64,000 nucleotides of DNA from Endozoicomonas sp. OPT23 (GCF_009653635.1 NZ_PPFD01000005.1:486394-550393); one strand, 5' to 3'; shown: positions 38,853-47,684, counted from the stretch's first letter. The notes: generated from the letters alone by a model not told the origin. Made by a program: numbers and translations.

Positions 38853-39742
38853 ACACTGAACTGTTACTTCAGCTGACCATCAATGGTCTGATTGTCGGCT
38901 TGCTCTATGGCGTTATCGCCATGTGCTTCGTACTTATCTATAAGTCCACTCAGGTAGTGAACTTTGCTCAGGGTGAATTCCTGTTAATTGGCGCCTGGAT
39001 TTGCTGGGCAACACTGGTCTGGTTACAGCTGCCCTTTTGGCTGGGCTTTATTATAACCCTTGCCTTTATGACGCTGTTCGGGATTTTGATACAGGCCATC
39101 TTTTTAAAGCCCATGATTGGTGAACCGATTATTTCGGTAATTATGGTGACCATTGGCTTGTCGATGTTCTTTCAGGCGCTGATGAAGTGGATCTTTGGTG
39201 TTTCCGCTCAGAGTTATCCACAGGTGTTTGAAACCAGCACCGTCACCATCGGTGGTCTGAATGTCGAACTGGCTTATATCATGAGTCTGATCTTCTCCTT
39301 CCTGATGATGGCAGGCTTCTACTGGTTCTTCCGTTATTCCAGAATGGGTCTGGCCATGCGCGCCACAGCCTTCGACCAGCAGGTGGCCAGTAGTCTGGGC
39401 ATCTCAGTCTCCAAAGTTTTTGCTGCCAGCTGGGCTATCTCGGCCATGGTATCGGCTACGGCCGGGATTGTTATGGGCATGGTTAACGGTGTATCTGATG
39501 CTTTGTCGTTTATCGGTATCAAGGTATTCCCTGCGGTCATCCTTGGTGGTCTCGACTCCATCGTTGGTGGTGTAGTGGGTGGTGTGATTATCGGTGTGCT
39601 GGAAAATTTGGCCGAGTTTATAGACAGCCAGTACTTACACGTCGGTAACCTTTACACTATTGCGCCTTTCTATGTGCTGCTGATCATTCTGGCGTTCAAG
39701 CCTTACGGACTGTTCGGTACCAAAGACATTGAACGTATATAA
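38849..39742 (+). CDS. ABC transporter permease, LivH type
   Basis: Inner-membrane permease of a Liv-type importer, 297 residues with about eight hydrophobic segments. Typical LivH features are the N-terminal NGLIVGLLYGVIAMCFVLIYKSTQVVNFAQGE and, later, RYSRMGLAMRATAFDQQVASSLGI, the cytoplasmic coupling loop, then VILGGLDSIVGGVVGGVIIG. It overlaps the ligase gene upstream by four bases (ATGA-type), evidence of translational coupling. It is expected to pair with the LivM-type protein 15 bp downstream. Confidence 0.9.
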   Translation: MNTELLLQLTINGLIVGLLYGVIAMCFVLIYKSTQVVNFAQGEFLLIGAWICWATLVWLQLPFWLGFIITLAFMTLFGILIQAIFLKPMIGEPIISVIMVTIGLSMFFQALMKWIFGVSAQSYPQVFETSTVTIGGLNVELAYIMSLIFSFLMMAGFYWFFRYSRMGLAMRATAFDQQVASSLGISVSKVFAASWAISAMVSATAGIVMGMVNGVSDALSFIGIKVFPAVILGGLDSIVGGVVGGVIIGVLENLAEFIDSQYLHVGNLYTIAPFYVLLIILAFKPYGLFGTKDIERI

Positions 39743-39757
39743 CAGGGATTGTTGAAT

Positions 39758-40831
39758 ATGATTACTCTATCCATGCGTCCCTGTGGTGACTTTCGGACCA
39801 CATACAAGGCCGATACGCGGATATTTGAAACCCGCTTTATTCTGCTCGCTACCATCCTCAGTGTTGTAGCCTTGTGCTTTGCACCACTGTTTCTGGATGC
39901 CTACTATCTGACTCTGTTTATTCAGATTTCCTATCTGGGTATCGCCGCTCTGGGTCTGAATATTCTAGTGGGCTTTACCGGCCAGATATCCCTTGGTCAT
40001 GGTGCTTTTTTCGGCTTCGGTGCCTTTGCTTCAGCCTGGATCAGTAACAGTTTTGCTATTCCGGTCTGGTTATCCATTCCTTTGGCAGGTGTACTGACCA
40101 TGGCCGTAGGTATGATGTTTGGTCTGCCTGCCGCTCGAATCAAAGGGCTCTATCTGGCCATCGCGACACTGTCAGCACAGTTTATTATCGAAGACTTCTT
40201 TGCCCGCGCAGAGTGGTTCTCTGGTGGTTCTTACGGTGCTGCTGCTGATCCAGTCAGCCTGTTCGGAATGAACTTCGACAGTGATCAGTCCTTCTTCTAT
40301 GTAGCTCTGTTCGCCTTGGTGTTTATGTACCTCTGGGGCACTAACCTGATGCGCAGCCGAGATGGCCGGGCTTTTGTGGCGGTTCGTGATCATTACCTCT
40401 CTGCAGAAATCATGGGCATAAACCTGACCTGGTATCGCCTGCTTTCCTTTGGCGTGTCATCTTTCTATGCCGGTATTGGTGGAGCGCTTTATGGCCACTA
40501 TCTCGGCTTTGTCTCGGCAGAGGGCTTTACCCTGATGATGTCGGTACAGTTTCTGGCCATGATTATTATCGGTGGTCTGGGTTCAGTTCAGGGCGCACTA
40601 CTGGGCACTATTTTCATTGTACTGTTGCCGGAAGTATTGGAAGCGACGGTTTCACTGATTGGCTCTACAGGTTTGATGGAGCCGGGCACTCTGGTAGAGA
40701 ACCTTGCCTACTTCAAAGAGATGGCCATCGGCCTGGTCATTATCCTGTTCCTTATCTTTGAGCCGGATGGTCTGGCTCATCGCTGGAAACAGATCAAGTC
40801 GTACTGGAAGTTTTATCCCTTTGCGTATTAA
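39758..40831 (+). CDS. ABC transporter permease, LivM type
   Basis: Second membrane subunit of the Liv-type importer, about 357 residues from the ATG at 39758, which has AGGGA upstream; an in-frame TTG at 39749 is less likely. LivM hallmarks are LGLNILVGFTGQISLGHGAFFGFGAFASA, PAARIKGLYLAIATLSAQFI, the coupling loop SRDGRAFVAVRDHYLSAEIMGI, and IIGGLGSVQGALLG. The hydrophilic N-terminus of about 25 residues is unremarkable. It follows livH closely and precedes the binding-protein gene by 74 bp. Confidence 0.9.
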   Translation: MITLSMRPCGDFRTTYKADTRIFETRFILLATILSVVALCFAPLFLDAYYLTLFIQISYLGIAALGLNILVGFTGQISLGHGAFFGFGAFASAWISNSFAIPVWLSIPLAGVLTMAVGMMFGLPAARIKGLYLAIATLSAQFIIEDFFARAEWFSGGSYGAAADPVSLFGMNFDSDQSFFYVALFALVFMYLWGTNLMRSRDGRAFVAVRDHYLSAEIMGINLTWYRLLSFGVSSFYAGIGGALYGHYLGFVSAEGFTLMMSVQFLAMIIIGGLGSVQGALLGTIFIVLLPEVLEATVSLIGSTGLMEPGTLVENLAYFKEMAIGLVIILFLIFEPDGLAHRWKQIKSYWKFYPFAY

Positions 40832-40905
40832 GCCAGACATACGACCAAAGTGTTCTGACACTTAATCCAGAAGCAAAACAACAATAATAAAAAGGAGAAA
40901 CTCCG

Positions 40906-42156
40906 ATGCAAAAAACCAGAATTCTAAAGGCGTCCGTTATTGCTGCTGCAGTAGGCACCCTGCTTACTATGCACGCAAACGCCAAGGAAAAGGTTTTTGT
41001 CGGCCACCTGGCTGATTACTCAGGTCCGACGGCTGCAGTAGGCAAGCACTACGCTGATGGCATCAAGGACACCCTGTCCTGGTTGAATAAAAATGGCGGC
41101 ATCGATGGCACCGAGCTGGAATTCGAATCAGTCGATTACGCCTATAAGGTTCCACAGGCTATCAGCAACTATAAAAAGTGGACTTCCCGTAGAGATATGG
41201 TGGCCATGCAGGGTTGGGGAACTGCCGATACTGAAGCTCTGATCTCTTTTGCCTCAAAAGACAAGGTGGCAGTATTTTCAGCCTCCTACTCTGGTCACCT
41301 GACAGACCCAACAGGCAAGAACCCTAAAACCAAAAAGCCTGCGCCGTATAACTTCTTCTACGGTGCGTCTTACTCCGACACTTGTCGTGCACTGGTTCAG
41401 TGGGCCAAGAATGACTGGGAGCAGAAAGGTAAATCGGGCAAACCTGGCTTCGTGCATATTGGTGATAACCACCCTTATCCGAACGCCCCGAAAAAAGCTT
41501 GTGCCGAATACGCTCGGGAAATTGGCTTTGATGTAAAACCACCGGTTGTTGTTTCCATGAAGCCCGGTGATTTTAAAGCCCAGTGTCTATCCATCAAGAC
41601 CAACGGCGCTAACTATGGTTATGTAGCTAACCTTGGTGGTTCAGTAGTTTCTCTGATCAAATCCTGCGATACCGTCGGTACCGATATTCAGCTGATGGCC
41701 AACATCTGGGGCGGTGACAAACTGACCTTTGAAGCGGTAGGCGAAGGCATAGACAACTATGTATTCCCGGCCATGACACCGTTCTGGACAGACAATGTCC
41801 CCGCTCTGGAAAACGTAAAAAAGATAGCACGTAGCAGTAAGCGCGATGACAGTTTCCAGACCCACCATTATATCCGCGGTGTCTGCACCACTCTCTATAT
41901 GGCTGAAGCCATGAAGTGGGCCAAGGACAATGGCGGTATTACCGGTGAGAACGTTAAGAATGGCATGTACGTGAAGAAGAACTGGGTACCTGAAGGTATG
42001 GAAGGTGTTTGTCTGCCAGCCAACTGGGCCAGCGATGATCATCGTGGTATCAACACCGTCAATATCTATCAGGCCAAGTGGGACAATGGCGATATTGATG
42101 TGGGCCGTATATCCCAAGTTGAGCTGCCTCGTCGTGATGACTGGCTGGGATATTAA
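40906..42156 (+). CDS. ABC transporter substrate-binding protein, Liv family
   Basis: Periplasmic receptor of the Liv-type importer, 416 residues. AAGGAG precedes the ATG. The signal peptide covers about residues 1-26 (ending HANA). The mature protein begins KVFVGHLADYSGPTAAVGKHYADGIKD, a classic peripla_BP_6 start, and has VDYAYKVPQAISNYKKW. Cysteines at CRALVQW, KKACAEY, AQCLSI and SCDTVG may form disulfides. Members of this subgroup are encoded beside acyl/aryl-CoA ligases, so an aromatic or branched acid is a candidate ligand. That is inference, since binding residues cannot be read by eye. Confidence 0.88.
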   Translation: MQKTRILKASVIAAAVGTLLTMHANAKEKVFVGHLADYSGPTAAVGKHYADGIKDTLSWLNKNGGIDGTELEFESVDYAYKVPQAISNYKKWTSRRDMVAMQGWGTADTEALISFASKDKVAVFSASYSGHLTDPTGKNPKTKKPAPYNFFYGASYSDTCRALVQWAKNDWEQKGKSGKPGFVHIGDNHPYPNAPKKACAEYAREIGFDVKPPVVVSMKPGDFKAQCLSIKTNGANYGYVANLGGSVVSLIKSCDTVGTDIQLMANIWGGDKLTFEAVGEGIDNYVFPAMTPFWTDNVPALENVKKIARSSKRDDSFQTHHYIRGVCTTLYMAEAMKWAKDNGGITGENVKNGMYVKKNWVPEGMEGVCLPANWASDDHRGINTVNIYQAKWDNGDIDVGRISQVELPRRDDWLGY

Positions 42157-42232
42157 TTTTTACTGAGCACTCTCTAGCCTCTACTGAAAAGCCGTACCGG
42201 AGTCTGTCGATTCCGGTACTTCGGAGCGAATT

Positions 42233-43048
42233 ATGGAACCCGCAAGAAAAATAGAGACGGCAGAGCCGTTACTCAGTATCAATAATATTGAAGTGGTTTA
42301 CGACGAAGTTATTCTGGTGCTTCGTGGTGTCAGCCTTGATGTACCTCAAGGTGAAATCGTTACTCTGCTTGGGCCTAACGGGGCTGGCAAGTCGACTACC
42401 CTGAAAGCCATATCCGGTCTACTGAAAACAGAAGATGGCGAAGTCAGTCGTGGCGAAATCACCTTTATGGGTGAGCGTATCGATAAGAAGAACGCAGAAG
42501 ATATTGTTCGTTCCGGTATTTTTCAGGTGATGGAAGGTCGTCGTATTATTGAAGATATGACCTGCATCGAAAACCTTCGCCTCGGTGCTTACACGCGCAA
42601 AGAAAGCAATATTAAAGACGAGATTGAAAAGGTCTTTCACTACTTCCCTCGTCTGAAAGAAAGAACTGGTCTAGCTGGTTATCTGTCCGGTGGCGAACAA
42701 CAAATGCTGGCCATTGGTCGAGCCATGATGGCACAACCCAAGATGATTCTGCTGGATGAACCTTCCATGGGGCTTTCACCGCTACTGGTAAAAGAAGTGT
42801 TTGGCATTATCGAGAAGATCAACAAAGAGCAGGGCATCACCATGCTGCTGGTTGAGCAGAACGCCAACTTTGCTCTCAAGTGCGCTGATTACGGTTACAT
42901 CATGGAATCCGGCAAAGTAGTTCTGGACGGTACTCAATCCGAGCTTCTGAACAATCAGGACGTAAAAGAGTTTTACCTTGGCGGCTCTGATGAGCGTAAG
43001 AGTTTTAAAAACCTTAAGTCCTACAAACGTCGCAAGCGCTGGTTGTAA
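42233..43048 (+). CDS. ABC transporter ATP-binding protein, LivF type
   Basis: Second ATPase of the Liv-type importer, 271 residues. GGAGCG precedes the ATG. Walker A GPNGAGKST is at about residues 46-54, the signature LSGGEQQMLAIGRAMM at about 152-167, and Walker B MILLDEPSMGLSP just after. The short LivF form with VEQNANFALKCADYGYIMESG is clear. The C-terminus ends in a basic tail (KSYKRRKRW). It closes the contiguous transporter block. Directly after its stop begins a dispersed-repeat copy interrupted by a MITE-like element. Confidence 0.9.
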   Translation: MEPARKIETAEPLLSINNIEVVYDEVILVLRGVSLDVPQGEIVTLLGPNGAGKSTTLKAISGLLKTEDGEVSRGEITFMGERIDKKNAEDIVRSGIFQVMEGRRIIEDMTCIENLRLGAYTRKESNIKDEIEKVFHYFPRLKERTGLAGYLSGGEQQMLAIGRAMMAQPKMILLDEPSMGLSPLLVKEVFGIIEKINKEQGITMLLVEQNANFALKCADYGYIMESGKVVLDGTQSELLNNQDVKEFYLGGSDERKSFKNLKSYKRRKRWL

Positions 43049-43302
43049 GTGTGTAGGCACACATAATCGAATATTAGGAGCCTGCCGGACTTACCACTGA
43101 CCTACTGCGAAAAAGCCGGATTTGGCCATTTTTTATGATCCTTTTCGTTGAATAGCTCGCTATTCGCCTCAAATAATCATAAAAACTGTCTCAAACCGGA
43201 TTTTTTCTCGCTACGGTCGGCTAAGTCCGACAGGCTCCTAGATTGTCATTTCCCCGCCTTAGCCGGGGAAATGACATATAAATTCATATGTCTGGGTACT
43301 TT
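43049..43302 (+). repeat. Multi-hairpin dispersed repeat, copy A, split by a MITE-like insertion
   Basis: The outer parts (43049-43076 and 43239-43302) match the intact copy at 47982-48070 in order. They are: an AGTGTG...CACAC hairpin; AATCGAATA; then, after the insertion, GATTGTCATTTCCCC hairpinning with GGGGAAATGACA; and CATATAAATTCATATG followed by GGGTACTT. The 162-bp insert at 43077-43238 separates the first two blocks. Confidence 0.8.
43077..43238. mobile_element. MITE-like element with 17-bp terminal inverted repeats and TA flanks
   Basis: Ends GGAGCCTGCCGGACTTA and TAAGTCCGACAGGCTCC are inverted repeats with 16 of 17 matches. TA flanks both sides (43075-43076 and 43239-43240), as expected for TA-target insertion by IS630/Tc1-type transposases. 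The 162-bp body has no coding capacity and folds on itself (GAATAGC-TC-GCTATTC centre, TTTTTATGAT with ATCATAAAAA outside it). The uninterrupted repeat at 48 kb gives the empty site. No transposase is present in the window. Confidence 0.72.
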
Positions 43303-43316
43303 AGGGAGATTAACCT

Positions 43317-44531
43317 ATGTATTTTGATCAGAAAGAAACTTTCTCTCCTGAAGAAAGAGAAGAGTATCTGCTTGAACGTTTGAGAGAGACTCTGACTCTT
43401 GTTCAGGAGCAGACTGAATATTATCCAGACATTATTGGAGAGATTAATCCGGCTTCTTTTAAATCACTGGTAGATTTACAACAACTGCCTGTTACCAGGA
43501 AGTCGGATTTGATCCACCAGCAACAGCAAAGCGCACCCTTTGGTGGTTTGAACGGGATGGCTCCCGGAAAAGTTGCAAGACTGTTTCAGTCTCCCGGCCC
43601 TATTAATGAACCCGAAGGCAAAGCAGCAGATTGGTGGCGTTTGGGCAGAGCCTTCTACGCAGCAGGCTTCAGGTCAGGAGATATTGTTCACAACACGCTC
43701 TCTTATCACCTCAGTCCTGGCGGCTTTATTATTGATTCCGGTGCCAGAGCCTGCGGCTGTGCAGTCATTCCTGCTGGTGTTGGTCAAACCGAACAACAGT
43801 TGCAGGTTATCTCATCACTGAAACCTAATGGCTATGCGGGAACACCTTCCTTTTTGAAGATACTTCTGGATAAAGCCGATGCTGAAAACATTGATGTGTC
43901 TTCTATCGAGAAAGCTCTGGTAACGGGAGAACCTCTGCCTGAAGCTCTGAGACAATCCTTTATAGATCGTGGTATTTCCTGTCTTCAGACCTATGCGACG
44001 GCTGACGCAGGTTTAATCGCTTATGAGGTGGTTGATGAAGCCGGTATGATGGTTGCGGAGGATATTATTTTTGAAATACTCAAGCCTGGAACCGGTGAAC
44101 CTGTTGAATCCGGTGAAACAGGGGAAATCGTTGTCACCACCTTTAACACAGAATATCCACTGATTCGTTTTGCGACAGGTGACCTGACCGCGGAATTAAC
44201 TAAAACCGGAAGTTCTGGCCGAACCAATCGTCGTATAAAAGGCTGGCTGGGCAGAGCTGATCAGTCCACTAAGGTAAAAGGTCTTTTTGTGCACCCTAAC
44301 CAGGTAATGGAAGTCATCAAGCGTCATCCGGAAATCAGTAAAGCACGATTGCTGGTTGAAACTATTAATGGTCGTGATGCCATGACTCTGGTCTGCGAAA
44401 GTGACAAAGAAATTGACCTGCCACTGGTAGAAAGCAGCCTTAATGCTGTTTGTCGTTTGAAGGGAAAAGTAAGTCAGCTTGAACCTGGAAAAGTAACCAG
44501 TGATGGACGTCTGATTGAGGATCTGCGCTGA
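43317..44531 (+). CDS. Phenylacetate-CoA-ligase-like AMP-dependent ligase
   Basis: A 404-residue protein of the PaaK-like branch of the ANL superfamily. AGGGAG precedes the ATG. FSPEEREEYLLERLRETL and LVDLQQLPVTRKSDLIHQQ match the PaaK N-terminus. The usual SSGTTGxP P-loop is replaced by LFQSPGPINEPEGK. Later blocks are TYATADAGLIAYE, GETGEIVVTTFN..YPLIRFATGDLT and the C-terminal hinge RIKGWLGRADQSTKVKGLFVHPNQV. It probably activates an aromatic or related acid brought in by the preceding transporter (inference). It starts 268 bp after the LivF-type gene, beyond the repeat/MITE region. Confidence 0.82.
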   Translation: MYFDQKETFSPEEREEYLLERLRETLTLVQEQTEYYPDIIGEINPASFKSLVDLQQLPVTRKSDLIHQQQQSAPFGGLNGMAPGKVARLFQSPGPINEPEGKAADWWRLGRAFYAAGFRSGDIVHNTLSYHLSPGGFIIDSGARACGCAVIPAGVGQTEQQLQVISSLKPNGYAGTPSFLKILLDKADAENIDVSSIEKALVTGEPLPEALRQSFIDRGISCLQTYATADAGLIAYEVVDEAGMMVAEDIIFEILKPGTGEPVESGETGEIVVTTFNTEYPLIRFATGDLTAELTKTGSSGRTNRRIKGWLGRADQSTKVKGLFVHPNQVMEVIKRHPEISKARLLVETINGRDAMTLVCESDKEIDLPLVESSLNAVCRLKGKVSQLEPGKVTSDGRLIEDLR

Positions 44532-44547
44532 TCATTCAGCGCAGATC
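44520..44547. terminator. Perfect hairpin overlapping the PaaK-like stop
   Basis: GATCTGCGCTGA, loop TCAT, then TCAGCGCAGATC: a perfect 12-bp stem that includes the ligase stop codon, in the convergent gap with mlaB. There is no T-run, so termination is uncertain, but the strength and place suggest an end-of-transcript hairpin. Confidence 0.5.
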
Positions 44548-44552
44548 ATCTG

Positions 44553-44594
44553 GAGTATTAAACTCAGAGCATTAAATTTAGAGTATTAAACAGG
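44553..44594. repeat. Three tandem 14-bp repeats at the end of mlaB
   Basis: GAGTATTAAACTCA, GAGCATTAAATTTA and GAGTATTAAACAGG follow without spacing. The third copy includes the mlaB stop codon (TTA on the plus strand at 44586-44588). Each copy offers a TAA on the minus strand, so slippage could move material across the stop. Confidence 0.7.
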
Positions 44595-44900
44595 GCAGGA
44601 AGAGTCCTGAAGCACAGATTCAAGACCACAGACCTTAGCCAGTGAAGCTAACTCATCAGGCACCGAGGAGAAACACAGGCTGGTATTATGCTGATGTGCT
44701 TCACGAATCCATGAAAGACAGAGGGACAGAGTCGCACTGTCTCCTTTGTGCAAATCAGACAGGTCGATACGAATCGTTTCTTCCTGCTTCAGATCGCTGG
44801 CCATCAACTGCTTACCTTCAACTTCAACCTGAGCAGCATTCTCAAAGTTCACAGCACCTTTCAGCAAATAGCGGCCTGAATCCATTCGTTCCAGTGACAT
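44586..44900 (-). CDS. mlaB: Phospholipid transport STAS-domain protein MlaB
   Basis: Cytoplasmic STAS-domain subunit of the MlaFEDB complex, which moves phospholipid between inner and outer membranes. At 104 residues it fits the family. A STAS fold is suggested by SGRYLLKGAVNFENAAQVEVEG, IRIDLSDLHKGDSATLSLCLSWIREAHQHN and LCFSSVPDELASLAKVCGLES; the conserved Ser/Thr in DSATLSL faces MlaF. The start overlaps the mlaC stop by one base (TGATG). It is the last gene of mlaFEDCB, ending in the tandem 14-bp repeats. Confidence 0.9.
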   Translation of the reverse strand: MSLERMDSGRYLLKGAVNFENAAQVEVEGKQLMASDLKQEETIRIDLSDLHKGDSATLSLCLSWIREAHQHNTSLCFSSVPDELASLAKVCGLESVLQDSSCPV

Positions 44901-45568
44901 CAGTTTTTATCACCCTTCTTATTGCCGGATTCAAGAATTTCCGACCAGTGCTCCACTACGTAAGGCACTTTTTTGTGCTTATCCATAGCGTCTGCAAACT
45001 GTCCCTGGAACTGCTTGGCGATATTGATGCCTTCGATGGTCACATTACGGGCTTTCCAGCGACCGTCGATGTAAACCATGGAGTAGAACAGTTCAACACT
45101 GCGGTTGCTGGTCTTAACTTTCATCTTGACCGCAATACGTCCCTGCTTGCCTTCTCGGTACTGCTTCAGGACTTCAGGGGATGTTTTATCAACACTTTCG
45201 ATTTCCAAAGTCGTGTCATCCAGTGACAACAGAGCCCTACCGTAGAAACGAATCAGACTGGTTTTAAATTCTTTCTGAAATCTCTCTACCTGAGCAGGAT
45301 CACGGTGTGCAAATCGTCCCATTACGTAGCGGGAGATCTGATCAAAGGCTACTACTGGCGACAACAGGCGATCGACCTCTTTAAAGAAACCTTCCGGGTT
45401 CTTTTTATAAGCTGCCTTATTGCTCTGAAACTTATCCAGCAACTCTTTAGTAATTTGCTGAACTTCTACCTCTGGCGGCTCCATAACCGGAGCAGCCATT
45501 GCTCTGGCCGCCAAGCAGAGCAGAACCGTCGCTAAAAGGAATTTTTGAAATACGCTGATCAGTCTCAT
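44900..45568 (-). CDS. mlaC: Periplasmic phospholipid-binding protein MlaC
   Basis: Soluble periplasmic shuttle carrying phospholipid between the outer-membrane MlaA-porin complex and MlaFEDB. The 222 residues include a signal peptide of about 25 (ending AMA). FSPVVAFDQISRYVMGRFAHRDPAQVERFQKEFKTSLIRFYGRAL-type sequence at about 68-112 and the C-terminal ARNVTIEGINIAKQFQGQF identify the MlaC family. It lies 40 bp after mlaD and overlaps mlaB by one base. Confidence 0.94.
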   Translation of the reverse strand: MRLISVFQKFLLATVLLCLAARAMAAPVMEPPEVEVQQITKELLDKFQSNKAAYKKNPEGFFKEVDRLLSPVVAFDQISRYVMGRFAHRDPAQVERFQKEFKTSLIRFYGRALLSLDDTTLEIESVDKTSPEVLKQYREGKQGRIAVKMKVKTSNRSVELFYSMVYIDGRWKARNVTIEGINIAKQFQGQFADAMDKHKKVPYVVEHWSEILESGNKKGDKN

Positions 45569-45608
45569 AGTTATCTCTCATCAATAAACTGCTATTGAGA
45601 AGCCCGTT

Positions 45609-46076
45609 TCACTGGTCGTCCTTGTTGACTGACCCTAACAGGAACTTGCCTATTAACTCTTCCAGTATAACGGCAGATTGAGTGTCCTCGAACCGGCCAT
45701 TATTCTTGATGTAGTCAATTTCGCCACCGATGCTGACACCAATGTATTTCTCACCCAAGAGACCAGCAGTCACGATAGCTGCAGTACTATCGAGAGGAAT
45801 ATTGTCGACCTTGGAGTCAATTTCCATCTCAACCTTAGCCATGTAAGTGTGCTTATCCAGACCGATCTCGGTAACACGACCAATAATAACCCCGGCCATG
45901 ACCACTTTAGCTCTTGGCTTCAGGGCACCGGTGTTATCAAACATAGCGGTGACAGTATAGGTTTGCTTACTTGAGTCCAGAGACAGGCCACTTACCTTAA
46001 GTGCCAGAACCAACAGTGCCAGCACCCCTGCCAACATAAAGCCGCCGACACTAATTTCGATTGTTCTCATCCGCAT
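45609..46076 (-). CDS. mlaD: MCE-domain lipid-transport protein MlaD
   Basis: Inner-membrane-anchored MCE protein forming the hexameric ring of MlaFEDB. The start at 46076 follows GGAG with 9-nt spacing and gives about 155 residues; a TTG at 46091 would overlap mlaE. One N-terminal helix (IEISVGGFMLAGVLALLVLAL) precedes the MCE domain with TAMFDNTGALKPRAKVVMAGVIIGRV and AAIVTAGLLGEKYIGVSIGG. The single MCE copy and short length separate it from PqiB/YebT. It is the third gene of mlaFEDCB; the mlaE stop lies one base before its start. Confidence 0.93.
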   Translation of the reverse strand: MRMRTIEISVGGFMLAGVLALLVLALKVSGLSLDSSKQTYTVTAMFDNTGALKPRAKVVMAGVIIGRVTEIGLDKHTYMAKVEMEIDSKVDNIPLDSTAAIVTAGLLGEKYIGVSIGGEIDYIKNNGRFEDTQSAVILEELIGKFLLGSVNKDDQ

Positions 46077-46077
46077 T

Positions 46078-46869
46078 TCAGAGATCTCCAAACATGACAG
46101 CGGTCAAAATAAAATCCAGTCCTAGAATGGCCATGGAGGAATACACAACCGTCCGGGTTGTGGCTCGGCTTACGCCTTCAGAAGTAGGCACCGCATCATA
46201 GCCCTGGTAAACAGAAATCCAGGTCACTACAAAACCAAATACCAGGCTCTTGATCATGCCGTTACCGATATCATTTACCACCCTGACGGAAGACTGCATG
46301 CTGGACCAGAAAGAGCCTTCATAAATTCCCAGCCAGTCAATGCCCACCATAGCGGCACCAAGAATACCCACCAGACTGAAAATGGCAGCCAGTAAAGGCA
46401 TGGCTATCACACCCGCCCAGAACCGTGGGGCAATCACTCGTTTAAGGGGATCAACACCAATCATTTCCATACTGGACAACTGCTCTGTGGTCTTCATCAA
46501 ACCAATTTCAGCTGTCAGAGCAGAACCGGCACGACCCGCAAACAACAAACCTGTTACAACAGGACCAAGCTCTCTTAACAGGCTTAGCGCCACCATCTGA
46601 CCAACAGCTCCTTCCGAACCATAACGAATAAGAATGTTATAGCCCTGCAGTGCCAGTACCATACCGATAAACAATCCGGACATGATGACAATAATCAACG
46701 ACAGCACACCAATGCTGTATAACTGCTGTGTCAGCAGCGAAAAGCGATTACTGAAACCGGCTCTGGAGAAAATAGCCAGAAACAGAAAAATTCCGGAACG
46801 CCCTACAGATTGAATCTGTTCCAGACCAAATCGCCCAAGTTGAGCCAATCGTTCACTCAAACCCGTCAA
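46078..46869 (-). CDS. mlaE: Phospholipid transport permease MlaE
   Basis: Integral inner-membrane permease of MlaFEDB, 263 residues with about five to six hydrophobic segments. It matches the MlaE/Ttg2B family by [82 protein letters not shown] and the later [33 protein letters not shown]. The Glu-rich coupling loop contacts MlaF. It begins two bases after the mlaF stop and ends at the mlaD start, a tight operon. Confidence 0.95.
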   Translation of the reverse strand: MTGLSERLAQLGRFGLEQIQSVGRSGIFLFLAIFSRAGFSNRFSLLTQQLYSIGVLSLIIVIMSGLFIGMVLALQGYNILIRYGSEGAVGQMVALSLLRELGPVVTGLLFAGRAGSALTAEIGLMKTTEQLSSMEMIGVDPLKRVIAPRFWAGVIAMPLLAAIFSLVGILGAAMVGIDWLGIYEGSFWSSMQSSVRVVNDIGNGMIKSLVFGFVVTWISVYQGYDAVPTSEGVSRATTRTVVYSSMAILGLDFILTAVMFGDL

Positions 46870-46871
46870 AA

Positions 46872-47684
46872 TCAGACCTCCTGCCCAAGAATCGCCGAGC
46901 GGTAATCTTCCGCAGGAAAATGGAATGGCACAGGTCCATCGGACAGCCCGTTCATAAACTGTTTAACCCTTGGCTCATCAGAATTCATCAACTCGTCAGG
47001 TGCTCCCTGCCCTATCACCTTGGCATCAGCAATCAGATAGAGGTAATCAGAGATAGACGCTGTTTCATGCAGATCATGGGAGACCACTACGCTGGTAATA
47101 CCCAGAGATTCATTCAACATACGAATCAATTTAACCAGTACCCCCATAGCAATCGGATCCTGGCCAACAAAAGGTTCATCGTACATAACCATGGCAGGGT
47201 CTAATGCAATAGCACGTGCCAGTGCAACACGTCGATTCATACCGCCGGAAAGCTCAGCCGGCATCAGGTTCCATGCACCCCGAAGCCCAACAGCTTCCAG
47301 TTTCATAAAAACGATGTCCCGAATCATGGCTTCAGGAAGCTTGGTATGAATTCGAATGGGGAAGGCCACATTTTCAAAAACAGACAAATCGGTGAATAAA
47401 GCACCGCTTTGAAACAGCATGCCCATTTTACGGCGAGCCTTGAACAGCTCTTCCCTTGAAAGGTCGTCCAGATCCTGCCCATCAACAATGATCGAACCTG
47501 CATCAGGCCGTAACTGACGGCCTATCAGGCGCAGCAATGTTGTTTTACCGGTACCGGAAGGCCCCATGATGCCGACCACCTTGCCACGGGGAATAGTCAG
47601 ATCAATATTGTCAAAAATAGCTCGATCACCGCGATGGAATGACAAACCGCGAATCTCGATAAAATTGTCACTTGCCTCAGACAT
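46872..47684 (-). CDS. mlaF: Phospholipid transport ATPase MlaF
   Basis: ATPase of the MlaFEDB lipid transporter, 270 residues. Walker [10 protein letters not shown] is at about residues 41-49, the signature [14 protein letters not shown] at about 144-157, and Walker [13 protein letters not shown] just after. The MNRR variant after LSGG and the C-terminal extension ([12 protein letters not shown]...) are characteristic of MlaF. It is the first gene of mlaFEDCB. The 598-bp gap upstream, shared with divergent yrbG, contains the intact dispersed repeat. Confidence 0.95.
   Translation of the reverse strand: MSEASDNFIEIRGLSFHRGDRAIFDNIDLTIPRGKVVGIMGPSGTGKTTLLRLIGRQLRPDAGSIIVDGQDLDDLSREELFKARRKMGMLFQSGALFTDLSVFENVAFPIRIHTKLPEAMIRDIVFMKLEAVGLRGAWNLMPAELSGGMNRRVALARAIALDPAMVMYDEPFVGQDPIAMGVLVKLIRMLNESLGITSVVVSHDLHETASISDYLYLIADAKVIGQGAPDELMNSDEPRVKQFMNGLSDGPVPFHFPAEDYRSAILGQEV

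Noticed and set aside
43049..43302. Repeat region as a CRISPR array or rho-independent terminator cluster
   Set aside because: Modules are different palindromes, not equal repeats with unique spacers, and U-tracts are missing.
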